Shown here piece by piece: positions 16,638-25,254 of a DNA stretch of 64,000 bases. Positions within the stretch are counted from its first letter, which is position 1. Every line of letters begins with the position of its first letter. The notes beneath the pieces were generated by a model. It ran no database searches. It worked only from the letters and a program-made list of their open reading frames with translations, and had not been told where the DNA came from. Where the stretch lies: NCBI RefSeq assembly GCF_003289945.1, contig NZ_QMBP01000019.1:1-64000 (forward strand), read 5' to 3'. Source of the DNA: Mesorhizobium hawassense. Lineage in GTDB: Bacteria; Pseudomonadota; Alphaproteobacteria; Rhizobiales; Rhizobiaceae. A program made the position numbers and the translations under genes.

Positions 16638-16660
16638 CCCGGATTTTCCGGGATTTTTCC
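16638..16660 (+). terminator. Orphan terminator-like hairpin
   Basis: Six-base-pair stem CCCGGA/TCCGGG with loop TTT, followed by ATTTTTCC. No protein gene on this strand ends upstream. It may end a small RNA or block transcription entering the Rieske gene. Confidence 0.4.
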
Positions 16661-16742
16661 GGCTTAGGCAAGCCTGAGCTCGTCGTCACGAAATTTCCAT
16701 TTTCTCACAAACCATTGCATTTCAAAGAAAAATATGTTTATA

Positions 16743-16758
16743 TTGAATGAGTATTCAA
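16743..16758. promoter_or_regulatory. Candidate BetI-like operator, site 1
   Basis: TTGAATGAGTATTCAA, a 16-base palindrome with perfect 6-bp arms, 19 bases upstream of the Rieske oxygenase ATG. Very similar palindromes occur at 19754, 27973 and 36328. The proposed binder is the BetI-like protein encoded at 26395-27081. Confidence 0.65.
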
Positions 16759-16777
16759 CAAAAAGAAGAGCATTCCC

Positions 16778-17980
16778 ATGAACCCGCACCTCCGTGACGT
16801 GGCGATCCCCAACGATTGGGACCGGCGGGGTTTGCCGGGGTGGAGTTATCACTCCAACGCGCTTCTCGAGCTCGAGAAGGAATATGTCTTTCGCAATCAC
16901 TGGCAGATCGCAGGCCATGTCTCCGACGTGCCGAATCCAGGCGACTATCTGACCATGGACGTCATCGGCGAGCGCGCGCTGATCGTGCGCGGCAAGGACG
17001 GCGTCGTGCGCGCCTTCAACAACATGTGCCGCCACCGCGGCAGCCGCGTCGTCGCCGACAGTCAAGGCAGTTGCAAGAACGCGCTGGTCTGCCCGTTCCA
17101 TGGCTGGGTTTATAATCTCGACGGCACGCTACGCGGCGCCGCGCGCCCCCGCTCTTTCCCCGAGCTCGACAAGACCGAGTTCGGCCTGATGCCGCTCGAC
17201 CTCGAAATCTGGATGGGCTTCATCTTCATCCGCTTCCGCAAGGGCGGTCCGCAGCCCTCCGTCGCCGAGCTGCTGAAGCCGATCGAAGCCGAGATGGCGC
17301 ATTACAATGTCGCCGACATGGTGCCGTCCTGGGGTATCTGGACGCAGAAATCGCCGGTCAACTGGAAGTCGGTGCGCGACGTCGACAATGAAGGCTACCA
17401 CGTCGCCATGGCGCATCCGGCGCTGCAGGACCTCTATGGCGCGACCTATTTCGACGAGCCCTTCATCAACGGCGTGTCGCGGTCCTTCGCCACCTACAAT
17501 CCGCATGCCGGACGGCGCTGGAGCGTGCGCGAGTATATCAAGCTGGCGCCCGCCGCGACGCATCTGCCGGAGCATCTGCGCAAGGCCTGGATCTATTACG
17601 GCATCTTCCCCAACAACGCGCTGTCGATCATGCCGGAATCCGTGCAGTTCTATCAGGAGTTCCCGTTGTCCACCGGCGAGACGCTGCTGCGCGGCGCGGT
17701 CTACCGCTACAAGGACGAGACGCGCGAACAAGCTGCGGCGCGCTACCTCGCCTACCGCATCGACCGCGACACCATGAACGAGGACGTCCAGCTTTCGGTC
17801 TGGTCGAACGAATCCATGCTGTCGGAAGCCTTCGAGGGTTTTTATCTCTCCGACCTCGAATATGGCGTGCGCACCCACCACGACCACCTGCGCGGGCAGG
17901 TCCCGGTGCTCAATCTGGAGACGGCGCCGGAGGAAAAGGACATGTGGGGGCTGAACGACGCGCTGAGGTCGAGGGGTTAG
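16778..17980 (+). CDS. Rieske non-heme iron oxygenase, quaternary-amine type alpha subunit
   Basis: The family uses a [2Fe-2S] centre and mononuclear iron to oxidise a substrate, often removing a methyl or trimethylamine group. The 400-residue protein has the Rieske ligands Cys84, His86, Cys105 and His108 (CRHRG...CPFHGW) and iron ligands His208 and His213 in NEGYHVAMAH. The residue that bridges the two centres is Glu205 rather than the Asp of ring-hydroxylating dioxygenases, as reported for carnitine monooxygenase CntA. Substrates of relatives include choline, carnitine, glycine betaine and stachydrine. No reductase gene is adjacent, so it must borrow one. A BetI-like operator lies directly upstream. 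Confidence 0.85.
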   Translation: MNPHLRDVAIPNDWDRRGLPGWSYHSNALLELEKEYVFRNHWQIAGHVSDVPNPGDYLTMDVIGERALIVRGKDGVVRAFNNMCRHRGSRVVADSQGSCKNALVCPFHGWVYNLDGTLRGAARPRSFPELDKTEFGLMPLDLEIWMGFIFIRFRKGGPQPSVAELLKPIEAEMAHYNVADMVPSWGIWTQKSPVNWKSVRDVDNEGYHVAMAHPALQDLYGATYFDEPFINGVSRSFATYNPHAGRRWSVREYIKLAPAATHLPEHLRKAWIYYGIFPNNALSIMPESVQFYQEFPLSTGETLLRGAVYRYKDETREQAAARYLAYRIDRDTMNEDVQLSVWSNESMLSEAFEGFYLSDLEYGVRTHHDHLRGQVPVLNLETAPEEKDMWGLNDALRSRG

Positions 17981-17983
17981 CCT

Positions 17984-18240
17984 CCTTCCTTCTCCCCGTT
18001 CCACGGGGAGAAGGTGCCCGAAGGGCGGATGAGGGGCGGCGCCAGCGCTTCGCGATTGGCTCGCCGTCAACCTCGGAGGGCTATCGTCAGACTGAAATCT
18101 TGCAAACCGGCGCTGCGCCGACCAGCGAGTTTGTCACCACAGACGGATGAGTTCCCTCAAGCACGGCCGATCGCCAATGTCAGCGCCGCCCCTCATCCGC
18201 CCGTTGGGCACCTTCTCCCCGTGAAACGGGGAGAAGGAAG
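17984..18240. repeat. RIME-like palindromic intergenic element A
   Basis: Two inverted arms: 17987-18042 starts CCTTCTCCCCGTTCCACGGG and contains GGGCGGATGAGGGGCGGCGC; 18183-18237 is its reverse complement with few changes (GCGCCGCCCCTCATCCGCCC). The arms carry their own hairpins. This is the rhizobial intergenic mosaic element pattern. It lies between the convergent Rieske and aminotransferase genes. Confidence 0.75.
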
Positions 18241-18245
18241 AACCC

Positions 18246-19664
18246 TCACCCCCGCCAGACCCCTTCTTTCCTCAGATCATCCATCGTCCGCGAAATCCCC
18301 TCGCGCAGGATCGCCACCATGTCGTCGACCTGCTCGCGGCTGATGATCAGCGGCGGCGACATCACGCACATGTTGATCAGCGGCCGCACCAGAAGGCCGA
18401 GCTCGTGGCAATGCGCGTCGATGCGTTTTCCGACGTTCTTGTCGAGCTGCAGCGGGTCCTTGCTCTCGCGGTCGGCGACGCATTCGACGCAGCCCATCAG
18501 GCCGAGACCGCGCACCTCGCCGACCAGCGGCAGCTCTTCCAGCGTCTTCAGCTGCGCCTGGAAATAGGGCGCGATATCGCGGGTGTGCTGAAGCACGCCC
18601 TCTTCCAGCAGATCGAGATTCTTCAGCGCCACCGCGCAGCCGATCGGATGGCTGGTGTAGGTGAGGCCATGGCCGAACAGCGCGTCGGGATGGTTGGAGC
18701 GGCGCAGCTGTTCCAGCAGCCGCTCCGAGATGACGACGCCGCCAAGCGGGAAATAGCCTGAGGTGACGCCCTTAGCGAAGGTGATCATGTCGGGGTCGAT
18801 GCCGAACACGTCGCCGGAAGCAAAGACGTGGCCGAGCCGTCCGAAGCCGGTCACCACCTCGTCCGAGACATAGAGGATGTCGTTGTCGCGGCAGATCTCG
18901 CGGATGCGCTTCAGATAGCCGTCCGGCGGCACGATGACGCCGCCCGAGGCTTGCACCGGCTCGCCGACAAAGGCGCCGATTCGGTCGGCGCCGACGCGCA
19001 CGATCGTGTCGCGGAACTGGTCGACCAGGAAATCGGTGAAGGCGGCAACGCTCATATCCTTCGGCCGGCGGAACGGATCGGGCGAGGAAAGCTTGATCAC
19101 CAGATCGCCGGCGCCATCCATCCAGTCGTGATCGCGCGGGCGACCGTTCAGCGAGGCCGACAGATAGGTCGAGCCGTGATAGGCGCCGCCGCGGCTGAGA
19201 ATCAGCTTCTTCTCCGGCCGTCCGCGCACATTGTTGTAGAACTGCATGAAGCGCAGCGCCGTCTCCACCGCCGACGAGCCGCCGGTGGTGAAGAAGGTGT
19301 GGCTGAGGTCGCCGGGAGCGGCATCTGCGATGCGACGTGCAAGCTCGGCTGACGGCGCATTCATCGTGTACCAGGGCGTGTTGTAGGAGAGTGCCATCGC
19401 CTGGTCGTACATGACCCTGGCCAGCTCCTCGCGGCGATGCCCGACATTGATGCACCACATGCCGGCCGGACCGTCGATCAGCCGCTTGCCGGAGGCGTCG
19501 GTGATGTAGATGCCGTCGCCCTCGCCGATCAGCGTACGAGCCTCGTCGCCGACCGAGCCGGCATAGGGCCAGGGCTGGACGAGATGGCGCTTGGCGAGCT
19601 CGACCGCATCGTCATCGCCAGGCTCGATGAGTTCGCTTGCCTTGATCTTGCTTTGAGCCGCCAT
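18246..19664 (-). CDS. Class III aminotransferase (omega-amino acid/polyamine:pyruvate type)
   Basis: PLP enzyme moving an amino group from an amine or omega-amino acid to pyruvate or a related acceptor. The 472-residue protein has the family blocks GPAGMWCINVGHRREEL, FTTGGSSAVETALRF, the Asp motif ILYVSDEVVTGFGRLG and PLP-binding Lys298 in TFAKGVTSGYFPLGG. Overall it resembles beta-alanine/polyamine:pyruvate aminotransferases such as SpuC. It is divergent from the PotABC-like transporter, and a BetI-like operator lies in the shared 290-base promoter region. This suggests it acts on an amine imported by that transporter or on a breakdown product. Confidence 0.85.
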   Translation of the reverse strand: MAAQSKIKASELIEPGDDDAVELAKRHLVQPWPYAGSVGDEARTLIGEGDGIYITDASGKRLIDGPAGMWCINVGHRREELARVMYDQAMALSYNTPWYTMNAPSAELARRIADAAPGDLSHTFFTTGGSSAVETALRFMQFYNNVRGRPEKKLILSRGGAYHGSTYLSASLNGRPRDHDWMDGAGDLVIKLSSPDPFRRPKDMSVAAFTDFLVDQFRDTIVRVGADRIGAFVGEPVQASGGVIVPPDGYLKRIREICRDNDILYVSDEVVTGFGRLGHVFASGDVFGIDPDMITFAKGVTSGYFPLGGVVISERLLEQLRRSNHPDALFGHGLTYTSHPIGCAVALKNLDLLEEGVLQHTRDIAPYFQAQLKTLEELPLVGEVRGLGLMGCVECVADRESKDPLQLDKNVGKRIDAHCHELGLLVRPLINMCVMSPPLIISREQVDDMVAILREGISRTMDDLRKEGVWRG

Positions 19665-19753
19665 CTTCGCCTCACATCATCGGGTTGCAGAAATTTTGTC
19701 GCACATCAAACGACGCGGAAAACCATGGAATTTCGTGCTTTCATCACTTCATT

Positions 19754-19769
19754 TTGAATGTCCGTTCAA
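19754..19769. promoter_or_regulatory. Candidate BetI-like operator, site 2
   Basis: TTGAATGTCCGTTCAA, arms matching in 5 of 6 base pairs. It lies between the divergent aminotransferase (start 19664) and transporter operon (start 19955), so it could control both. The rest of 19665-19954 holds no supported gene; a frame from 19816 begins there but has no family support. Confidence 0.6.
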
Positions 19770-19954
19770 TCAATATTGCAGAAATATCGCTTGATTTCAA
19801 TCGGCGGATACGCTCATGATGAAAGAAAGCCGGCAAGCCACGGAGCCATCGCGTTCCAGCAAAAATCGGGAACAGGCGGCCGGCGTCACCAATGGGAAGG
19901 CCGCATGGCGGGACAGTTCGAGCCAGCTACTGAAATTGCGCCCGGAGCGTTGCA

Positions 19955-20872
19955 ATGACGGCGGCTGCGGAAGGGTCGCCCCCGCTGCGCGTGGCGGGAA
20001 TGAGACGAAGTCCCCTTCTGCAATCGGAAGCCGTCCAGGGCTTTGCCTTGATCAGCCCGACCTTCGTCTACGCCCTTATTCTCCTCGTCCTGCCGATCCT
20101 GGTCGTCATTGCGCATTCCTTCTGGACGCAGAACTATCTCACCATCGACCATACATTCACGCTGGAGAATTACCGGATCGCGCTGACCGAGCCGATCTAC
20201 CGCGACCTGCTCTGGCGCTCGCTCTACATCTCGCTGACGGTCAGCCTGCTGACCGTGGTGCTCGCCTACCCGATCGCTTATTTCATTTCCTTCCACGGCG
20301 GCCGCCACAAGAGCCTGTGGCTGTTCCTCATCACCATCCCGTTCTGGACCAGCTACCTGCTGCGCGTGATGTCGTGGAAAGTGATCCTCGGCTACAATGG
20401 CGTGCTCAATTCCGGGCTGATGGGGCTGGGCATCATCGACGAGCCGTCGACGGCGCTGCTGTATAATTCGAGCGCCGTCATCATCACGCTCACCCACGCC
20501 TGGGCGACCTTCGCCATCCTGCCGATCTTCGTGTCGCTCGAAAAGGTCGACCGCACGCTGGTCGAGGCGGCGACCGATCTCGGCGACGGGCCGCTGCGCT
20601 CCTTCCTGCGCGTGACCTTGCCGCTGTCGGTGCCGGGCGTCATCTCGGCGGCGCTGATCGTCATGATCCCGACCGTCGGCGACTATGTCACGCCCAAGCT
20701 CGTCGGCGGCAAGGACGGCGTCATGATCGCCAATGCCATCCAGGCGCAGTTCGGCAAGGCGTCGAACTGGCCGCTGGGCGCGGCACTCTCGGTCACCACC
20801 ATGGTCATCGTCTCGTTGATGGCCGGCGCCACGGTGCTGATCATCCGGGCTCTCCAGAGGCTGGCGCGATGA
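19955..20872 (+). CDS. ABC transporter permease, PotB-like
   Basis: Inner-membrane subunit of a spermidine/putrescine-class importer. The 305-residue protein has six predicted membrane segments after a polar N-terminus of about 35 residues, and the EAA loop that contacts the ATPase (EAATDLGDGPLRSFLRVTLPL). GGAGCG lies 6 bases before the ATG at 19955. It overlaps the next permease by 4 bases. With the PotC-like and PotA-like genes it makes the membrane complex; the two candidate binding proteins are encoded on the other strand at 24-26 kb. Substrate: polyamine or another cationic amine by family, not proven. Confidence 0.88.
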   Translation: MTAAAEGSPPLRVAGMRRSPLLQSEAVQGFALISPTFVYALILLVLPILVVIAHSFWTQNYLTIDHTFTLENYRIALTEPIYRDLLWRSLYISLTVSLLTVVLAYPIAYFISFHGGRHKSLWLFLITIPFWTSYLLRVMSWKVILGYNGVLNSGLMGLGIIDEPSTALLYNSSAVIITLTHAWATFAILPIFVSLEKVDRTLVEAATDLGDGPLRSFLRVTLPLSVPGVISAALIVMIPTVGDYVTPKLVGGKDGVMIANAIQAQFGKASNWPLGAALSVTTMVIVSLMAGATVLIIRALQRLAR

Positions 20873-21690
20873 CGGCGATCAGACGTTTCCTGCCCAGCTG
20901 GCTGTCGAGCTATGCCGGCCTCTACATCCTCTTCCTCTATCTGCCGGTGATCTTCCTGCCGATCTTTTCGATCAACACGGCGGCGACCCCAAAGTTCCCG
21001 CTCTCCGGCGTCACGCTGCACTGGTACGAGGACCTGCCGAAAACGCCGGCGCTGATCGACGCCACCTGGAACAGCCTGATCGTCGGCGTCTCCGCCTCGA
21101 TCCTGTCGACGGTGCTCGGCATCCTGGCCGCCCGTTCGATCACCCGCTACCGCTATCCCGGCCGGCGCACCATCAACGGCCTGATCATGGCGCCGCTGGT
21201 GCTGCCGGAAGTGATCGTCGCCATCTCGATGCTGCTGGTCATGCTGCAGCTGGGCCTCAGCCTGTCGCTGTTCACCGTCGTGCTCGGCCATGTGCTGGTC
21301 TGCATCCCCTATTCGATGACGGTGCTGACCTCCGGCTTCGAAGGTTTCGACCGCAGCCTCGAGGAGGCATCCGCCGATCTCGGCGAGAGCGCCTTCGGCA
21401 CCTTCCGGCGCGTGACGCTGCCGATGGTCGCGCCGGCAATCATCTCCAGCCTGCTGGTCTGCTTCACCATCTCGCTGGACGAGTTCATCATCGCCTTCTT
21501 CCTCACCGGCACCGAGGCGACGCTGCCGATCTACATCTGGGGCCAGCTGCGTTTCGCGGCCAAGCTCCCAGGCGTGCTGGCGCTTGGCACCTTGCTGCTT
21601 TTTGCGTCCTTCGTGCTGATGACGATTGCCGAAATCCTGCGCCGCCGCGCGGCGAGACGCACCCAGAATGAGGGAGGCCTCTATGCTTGA
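20869..21690 (+). CDS. ABC transporter permease, PotC-like
   Basis: Second permease of the importer, 273 residues, with six membrane segments and an EAA loop (EEASADLGESAFGTFRRVTLPM). The segment DEFIIAFFLTGTEATLPIYIWGQLRF is characteristic of PotC/PotI permeases. Translation is coupled at both ends: ATGA overlap with the PotB-like gene and an 8-base overlap with the ATPase gene. It has no promoter of its own that I can see. Confidence 0.88.
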   Translation: MTAIRRFLPSWLSSYAGLYILFLYLPVIFLPIFSINTAATPKFPLSGVTLHWYEDLPKTPALIDATWNSLIVGVSASILSTVLGILAARSITRYRYPGRRTINGLIMAPLVLPEVIVAISMLLVMLQLGLSLSLFTVVLGHVLVCIPYSMTVLTSGFEGFDRSLEEASADLGESAFGTFRRVTLPMVAPAIISSLLVCFTISLDEFIIAFFLTGTEATLPIYIWGQLRFAAKLPGVLALGTLLLFASFVLMTIAEILRRRAARRTQNEGGLYA

Positions 21691-22801
21691 GCGGGTCCAG
21701 TCCGAGCGCACACAGTCGGATCGCACGATGATCGATATCCGCGACGTTACGCGCAGCTATGGGTCGTTCAAGGCGCTGGACAATGCCTCGCTCGCGATCC
21801 GGGAGGGCGAGTTCTTCTCGCTGCTCGGTCCCTCCGGCTGCGGCAAGACGACATTGCTGCGCATGATCGCCGGTTTCGATACGCCGACGAGCGGCTCAAT
21901 CGCCGTCGACGGCCAGCCGATGGACGGCATCCCCGCCAACCGCCGGCCAACCAACATGGTGTTCCAGAGCTACGCGATCTTCCCGCATCTCGATGTCGAG
22001 CAGAATGTCGCCTATGGCCTGAAGCGCCTCAAGCTCGGGGCCGGCGAGGAAAAGCGCCGTGTCGAGGAAGCGCTGGCGCAGGTGTCGCTCACCGGCCTCG
22101 GCAAGCGCCGCGCCACCGAACTCTCCGGCGGTCAGCGCCAGCGCGTCGCGCTCGCCCGCGCGCTGGTCATGCGGCCCAAGGTGCTGCTGCTCGACGAGCC
22201 GCTCTCGGCGCTGGACAAGAAGCTGCGCGAGCAGATGCAGGTCGAATTGCGCCGGTTGCAACAGGCGGTCGGTATCACCTTCGTGCTGGTCACCCACGAC
22301 CAGTACGAGGCCTTGGCGATGTCGGACCGCATCGCGGTGATGTTCGGCGGCCGTATCGCCCAGGTCGCCTCGCCGAAGGAGATCTACCAGCGCCCGATCA
22401 ACCGCCAGGTCGCAGACTTCCTTGGCGGCATGAACTTCGTCAAGGCCGAGATCGTCGAGGAGAACGGCGCTTCGCTGGTGCTCGACACGCTCGGTTTCGG
22501 CCGTGTGAAGACCGACAAGCCGAAGGCCTTCGTGCGCAATGGCGGCAATGCGACACTGGGCATCCGCCCGGAACGGCTGCGCGTCCTATGGGACAATGCG
22601 GCGGCGAAATTCGAAGTCGCCGGCAAAGTCGTCGAGCGCCACTATTTCGGCGAGATCACGCACCTGATCGTCGAGATACCAGGGCTGGAAAAGCCGCTCT
22701 CGGTGACCGAGACCAACGATTTCGGCGCCGACGACATCCCGGTCGGCACCTCGATCCGTCTCGGCTACGACCCTGAGGCGCTGGTGGCGATGGCCGACTG
22801 A
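21683..22801 (+). CDS. ABC transporter ATP-binding protein, PotA-like
   Basis: ATPase driving the importer. The 372-residue protein has Walker A GPSGCGKTT, the signature LSGGQRQRVALARAL, Walker B VLLLDEPLSALD and a switch His in THDQYEA, then a C-terminal TOBE region (about 285-365). The ATG at 21683, with GAGGGAGG upstream, overlaps the end of the second permease gene; an in-frame upstream ATG at 21626 lies inside that gene and is not used. The stop lies 37 bases inside the convergent amine oxidase gene, so the two coding ends overlap tail to tail. Confidence 0.9.
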   Translation: MLERVQSERTQSDRTMIDIRDVTRSYGSFKALDNASLAIREGEFFSLLGPSGCGKTTLLRMIAGFDTPTSGSIAVDGQPMDGIPANRRPTNMVFQSYAIFPHLDVEQNVAYGLKRLKLGAGEEKRRVEEALAQVSLTGLGKRRATELSGGQRQRVALARALVMRPKVLLLDEPLSALDKKLREQMQVELRRLQQAVGITFVLVTHDQYEALAMSDRIAVMFGGRIAQVASPKEIYQRPINRQVADFLGGMNFVKAEIVEENGASLVLDTLGFGRVKTDKPKAFVRNGGNATLGIRPERLRVLWDNAAAKFEVAGKVVERHYFGEITHLIVEIPGLEKPLSVTETNDFGADDIPVGTSIRLGYDPEALVAMAD

Positions 22802-24063
22802 ATTTTGCCGGCCGCAATGCGGCCAGCGACGATCGCGCCCTCGACGTAGCCGGGGAAAGACGGCGAGACTTCCGAAGCGGCGATATACACGGGCGGCGCG
22901 CCGGCGAGGATGGTGCGCTCGGCATCGCGCGCGGTTACATCGACGATGAGGTCGCTATAGGCGCCGCCGCTCCAGCGGTCATGCGTCCAGTCACGCGCGC
23001 TGAAATCGAGAATGTCGGCGGCTTGTGGGCCAAGCGCCTCCACGAGCCGCGCAGTGACCTCCGCGCGCAATGCCGTCTCATCGAGCGGATGCCAGCGCAG
23101 AGCCAGAGGCCCGCCGACAAAGACGATCAGAGCGGCATGGTCGGCATCTGTGCTGGCGTCGCAGGCGAACAGCCCCGCCTGGTCGCGCCACATGACCATG
23201 CCGCACAGGTCCCGCTCGCGCCAGAACGGGCTGGCATACCGCACCAGGATCTTGATCACCGAGCCGCTTTCCCAGACGCTTAGCGCCTTTGCAAGCTCGG
23301 CAGGCAAGGCAGGCGCGAAGTCGAGTTTCGCGGCCGTCGCCGGCGGCAGGGCAAGCAGCGCCGAGCGCGCTTCGATGACGCCGCGGGCCGAGATCACGCG
23401 AACGCCTCGCGGCCCACGCTCGATCCGCGTCGCGGCTTCGCCGAGCCGGAGCCGGCCGGCGAGATCGCCGGCCAGATCGTCGGCCAGCGACTGCATGGTC
23501 TCGCGCAGAAAATACTGCAGCTCGAACACCTCATTGGTGATGCGACGGTCGTTGTCGATCAGGTACCAAAGCGGCACCTTGTCCAGCGCCAGGCACCACA
23601 GCCCCTCGATCATCGACCGGAACGCGGCCTTGGCGTCGGCCGTATCCTTCTGGCGCTCGAGCCATGTCGCCACGGTCAGCCCGGCGATCGAGGCATCGTC
23701 CGGCTCGATCCTGTTCATGCGCTCACGGATCGCCATCGCGACCTGATAGGTCCGCTCGGCTTCCTCTGCCGACATCCACGGATGGGTGATGAACTCGCCT
23801 TCGATATAGGTCTCGACGAAGGTCTTGCCGCGCGCCTTGGCCAGCGCCATCAACTCAGGCATGTCCTGGCACAGGAATTGGCCGCCGCTGTCGATGAGTT
23901 CGCCAAGTCCGTTTGGCCTGGCTTCCGCCCGCCCGCCGACGCGGTCGCGCGCTTCCAGCACAAGGAAATCGATGCCGGCGCGCTTCAACTCAAGCGCCGC
24001 CGACAGGCCGGTGAATCCGGCGCCGACGATGACGACATCGGTTCTCTCAATGGTGCTGCTCAA
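22765..24063 (-). CDS. FAD-dependent amine oxidase
   Basis: Flavoprotein expected to oxidise a primary or secondary amine to an imine/aldehyde with H2O2 or another acceptor. The 432-residue protein has the N-terminal FAD motif VVIVGAGFTGLSAALELKRAG, then LEARDRVGGRAE and GGQFL, and ends with the flavin-domain motif YIAASEVSPSFPGYVEGAI. It overlaps the upstream solute-binding protein gene by 4 bases, so it is the last gene of the minus-strand operon of repressor, binding proteins and oxidase. Close in kind to monoamine/putrescine oxidases; the substrate is probably what the transporter brings in. Confidence 0.82.
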   Translation of the reverse strand: MSSTIERTDVVIVGAGFTGLSAALELKRAGIDFLVLEARDRVGGRAEARPNGLGELIDSGGQFLCQDMPELMALAKARGKTFVETYIEGEFITHPWMSAEEAERTYQVAMAIRERMNRIEPDDASIAGLTVATWLERQKDTADAKAAFRSMIEGLWCLALDKVPLWYLIDNDRRITNEVFELQYFLRETMQSLADDLAGDLAGRLRLGEAATRIERGPRGVRVISARGVIEARSALLALPPATAAKLDFAPALPAELAKALSVWESGSVIKILVRYASPFWRERDLCGMVMWRDQAGLFACDASTDADHAALIVFVGGPLALRWHPLDETALRAEVTARLVEALGPQAADILDFSARDWTHDRWSGGAYSDLIVDVTARDAERTILAGAPPVYIAASEVSPSFPGYVEGAIVAGRIAAGKIQSAIATSASGS

Positions 24064-25139
24064 TAGCCGGCCTTGATCTTCTCGAACTCGGCGACCATGC
24101 GCTGCTTCAGGTCCGGCGCTATCGGCTGCTGGAACAGCGTCTTGTCGAGGAACTTGTCGAGATTGTCGAAGCCGCGTTCGGTCAGCAGCTTCTGGTCCAT
24201 CGCCGCCATGCCCGCGCTGTTGCCGTGACCGTAGCCGAAGGTCTTCACCATATACTCCGAAACGTCCGGCGCGTTGACGGCGCTCAGGAAATCATAGGCC
24301 TGGTCGAGCTTGCCCGGCGCATCCTTGAGCAGCACATAGCCGCACACCCAGGTCGAGATGCCTTCCTTGGTGTCGCGGTTCATGGCGATCGGCATGCCCT
24401 GGCCCTTCAACGTCACATAGGTCTCGTTCCAGCCCCAGACCAGGTCGACTTCGTTGCCCGTGAAGGCCTGGTTGAGGTCGGTATCGTCGGTCCAGTAGAA
24501 GCGGACGTTCTTATGCACGCCGCGCAGGAAGGCGGACGCCTGCTTGAACTGCTCGTCCGTCATCTTGGTCCAGTCCTTCAGGCCGATGACCAGGCTCGCC
24601 AGCGCATAGGCGTCGTCGACATTGTCGCCGATGGTGACGCGGCCCTTGAATTTGGGATCGGCGAAGATCTTCAGCGACTGCGCCTCGTCCTTGGTGACCT
24701 TGTCGGTACGGTAGAGCAGCGAGGTGTTGCCCCAGTCGAACGGCATGAACCACGCCTTGCCGTCGGATGTCGTCGCCAGATCCTTCATCGCCATGATGCC
24801 TGGGTTGAGATCCTTCCAGCCGGCGATCTTGGAGGTATCGAGCGGCTGCAGCAGGCCGGCCTCGCGCCACTTCACCACGCTCTGCGAACAGGGATGCGCG
24901 ACGTCGGCCTTGAAGCCGGCGCGCATCTTTTCGAAGGCCTCGTCCTCGTCGCCGAAGAAAGAGAAGGTCGGCTCGGCGCCGTATTTGGCGGTATAGGCCG
25001 GATGCAGCAGCGGATCCTCGTAGCCCGACCAGTCGAAGACGACGAGGTCGCCGCCGCCACCTTCGGCAAGCGCATAGGCAACACCCGCGCCGACGGTGAC
25101 GACGGCGGCCAAGGCAAGGCGGCGAAGCATGGATGTCAT
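24060..25139 (-). CDS. Periplasmic solute-binding protein, PotD/PotF type (second of pair)
   Basis: Captures a polyamine-like substrate for the ABC importer. The 360-residue protein has a signal peptide (LRRLALAAVVTVGAGVAYALA) and the core FDWSGYEDP, CSQSVVKWREAGLLQPLD and KDLATTSDGKAWFMPFDWG. It is a clear paralogue of the next protein (25255-26337), with long identical blocks. The ATG at 25139 has GGGGGAG upstream. It overlaps the amine oxidase by 4 bases. Two binding proteins for one permease pair suggests two related substrates. The paired acidic residues in the ligand pocket cannot be confirmed by eye. Confidence 0.87.
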   Translation of the reverse strand: MTSMLRRLALAAVVTVGAGVAYALAEGGGGDLVVFDWSGYEDPLLHPAYTAKYGAEPTFSFFGDEDEAFEKMRAGFKADVAHPCSQSVVKWREAGLLQPLDTSKIAGWKDLNPGIMAMKDLATTSDGKAWFMPFDWGNTSLLYRTDKVTKDEAQSLKIFADPKFKGRVTIGDNVDDAYALASLVIGLKDWTKMTDEQFKQASAFLRGVHKNVRFYWTDDTDLNQAFTGNEVDLVWGWNETYVTLKGQGMPIAMNRDTKEGISTWVCGYVLLKDAPGKLDQAYDFLSAVNAPDVSEYMVKTFGYGHGNSAGMAAMDQKLLTERGFDNLDKFLDKTLFQQPIAPDLKQRMVAEFEKIKAGY

Positions 25140-25254
25140 GGCGCGAAAACTCCCCCATCGCGGACGCATGAGGGGAGGTTAGGAGAATTGCGAGGCTTTG
25201 ACGAGCCCGCCCGTTCCGCTTTGATGCGGAGCAGGCGAGACCCCAAGACAGAGC

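Larger units (their letters stand above)
16312..16777. other. 466-bp intergenic region with operator and terminator-like hairpin
   Basis: It holds the promoter of the minus-strand small gene, a BetI-like operator at 16743-16758 just before the Rieske gene, and a terminator-like hairpin at 16638-16660 (CCCGGA TTT TCCGGG then ATTTTTCC) on the plus strand. No plus-strand protein gene ends before that hairpin, so a small RNA between about 16480 and 16660 is possible but unproven. Confidence 0.4.

Noticed and set aside
19816..20466. Plus-strand frame starting MMKESRQATEPS as a gene before the PotB-like permease
   Set aside because: Most of it overlaps the permease in another frame and turns into Arg/Pro-rich shadow sequence; only the first 45 codons are free and have no support.
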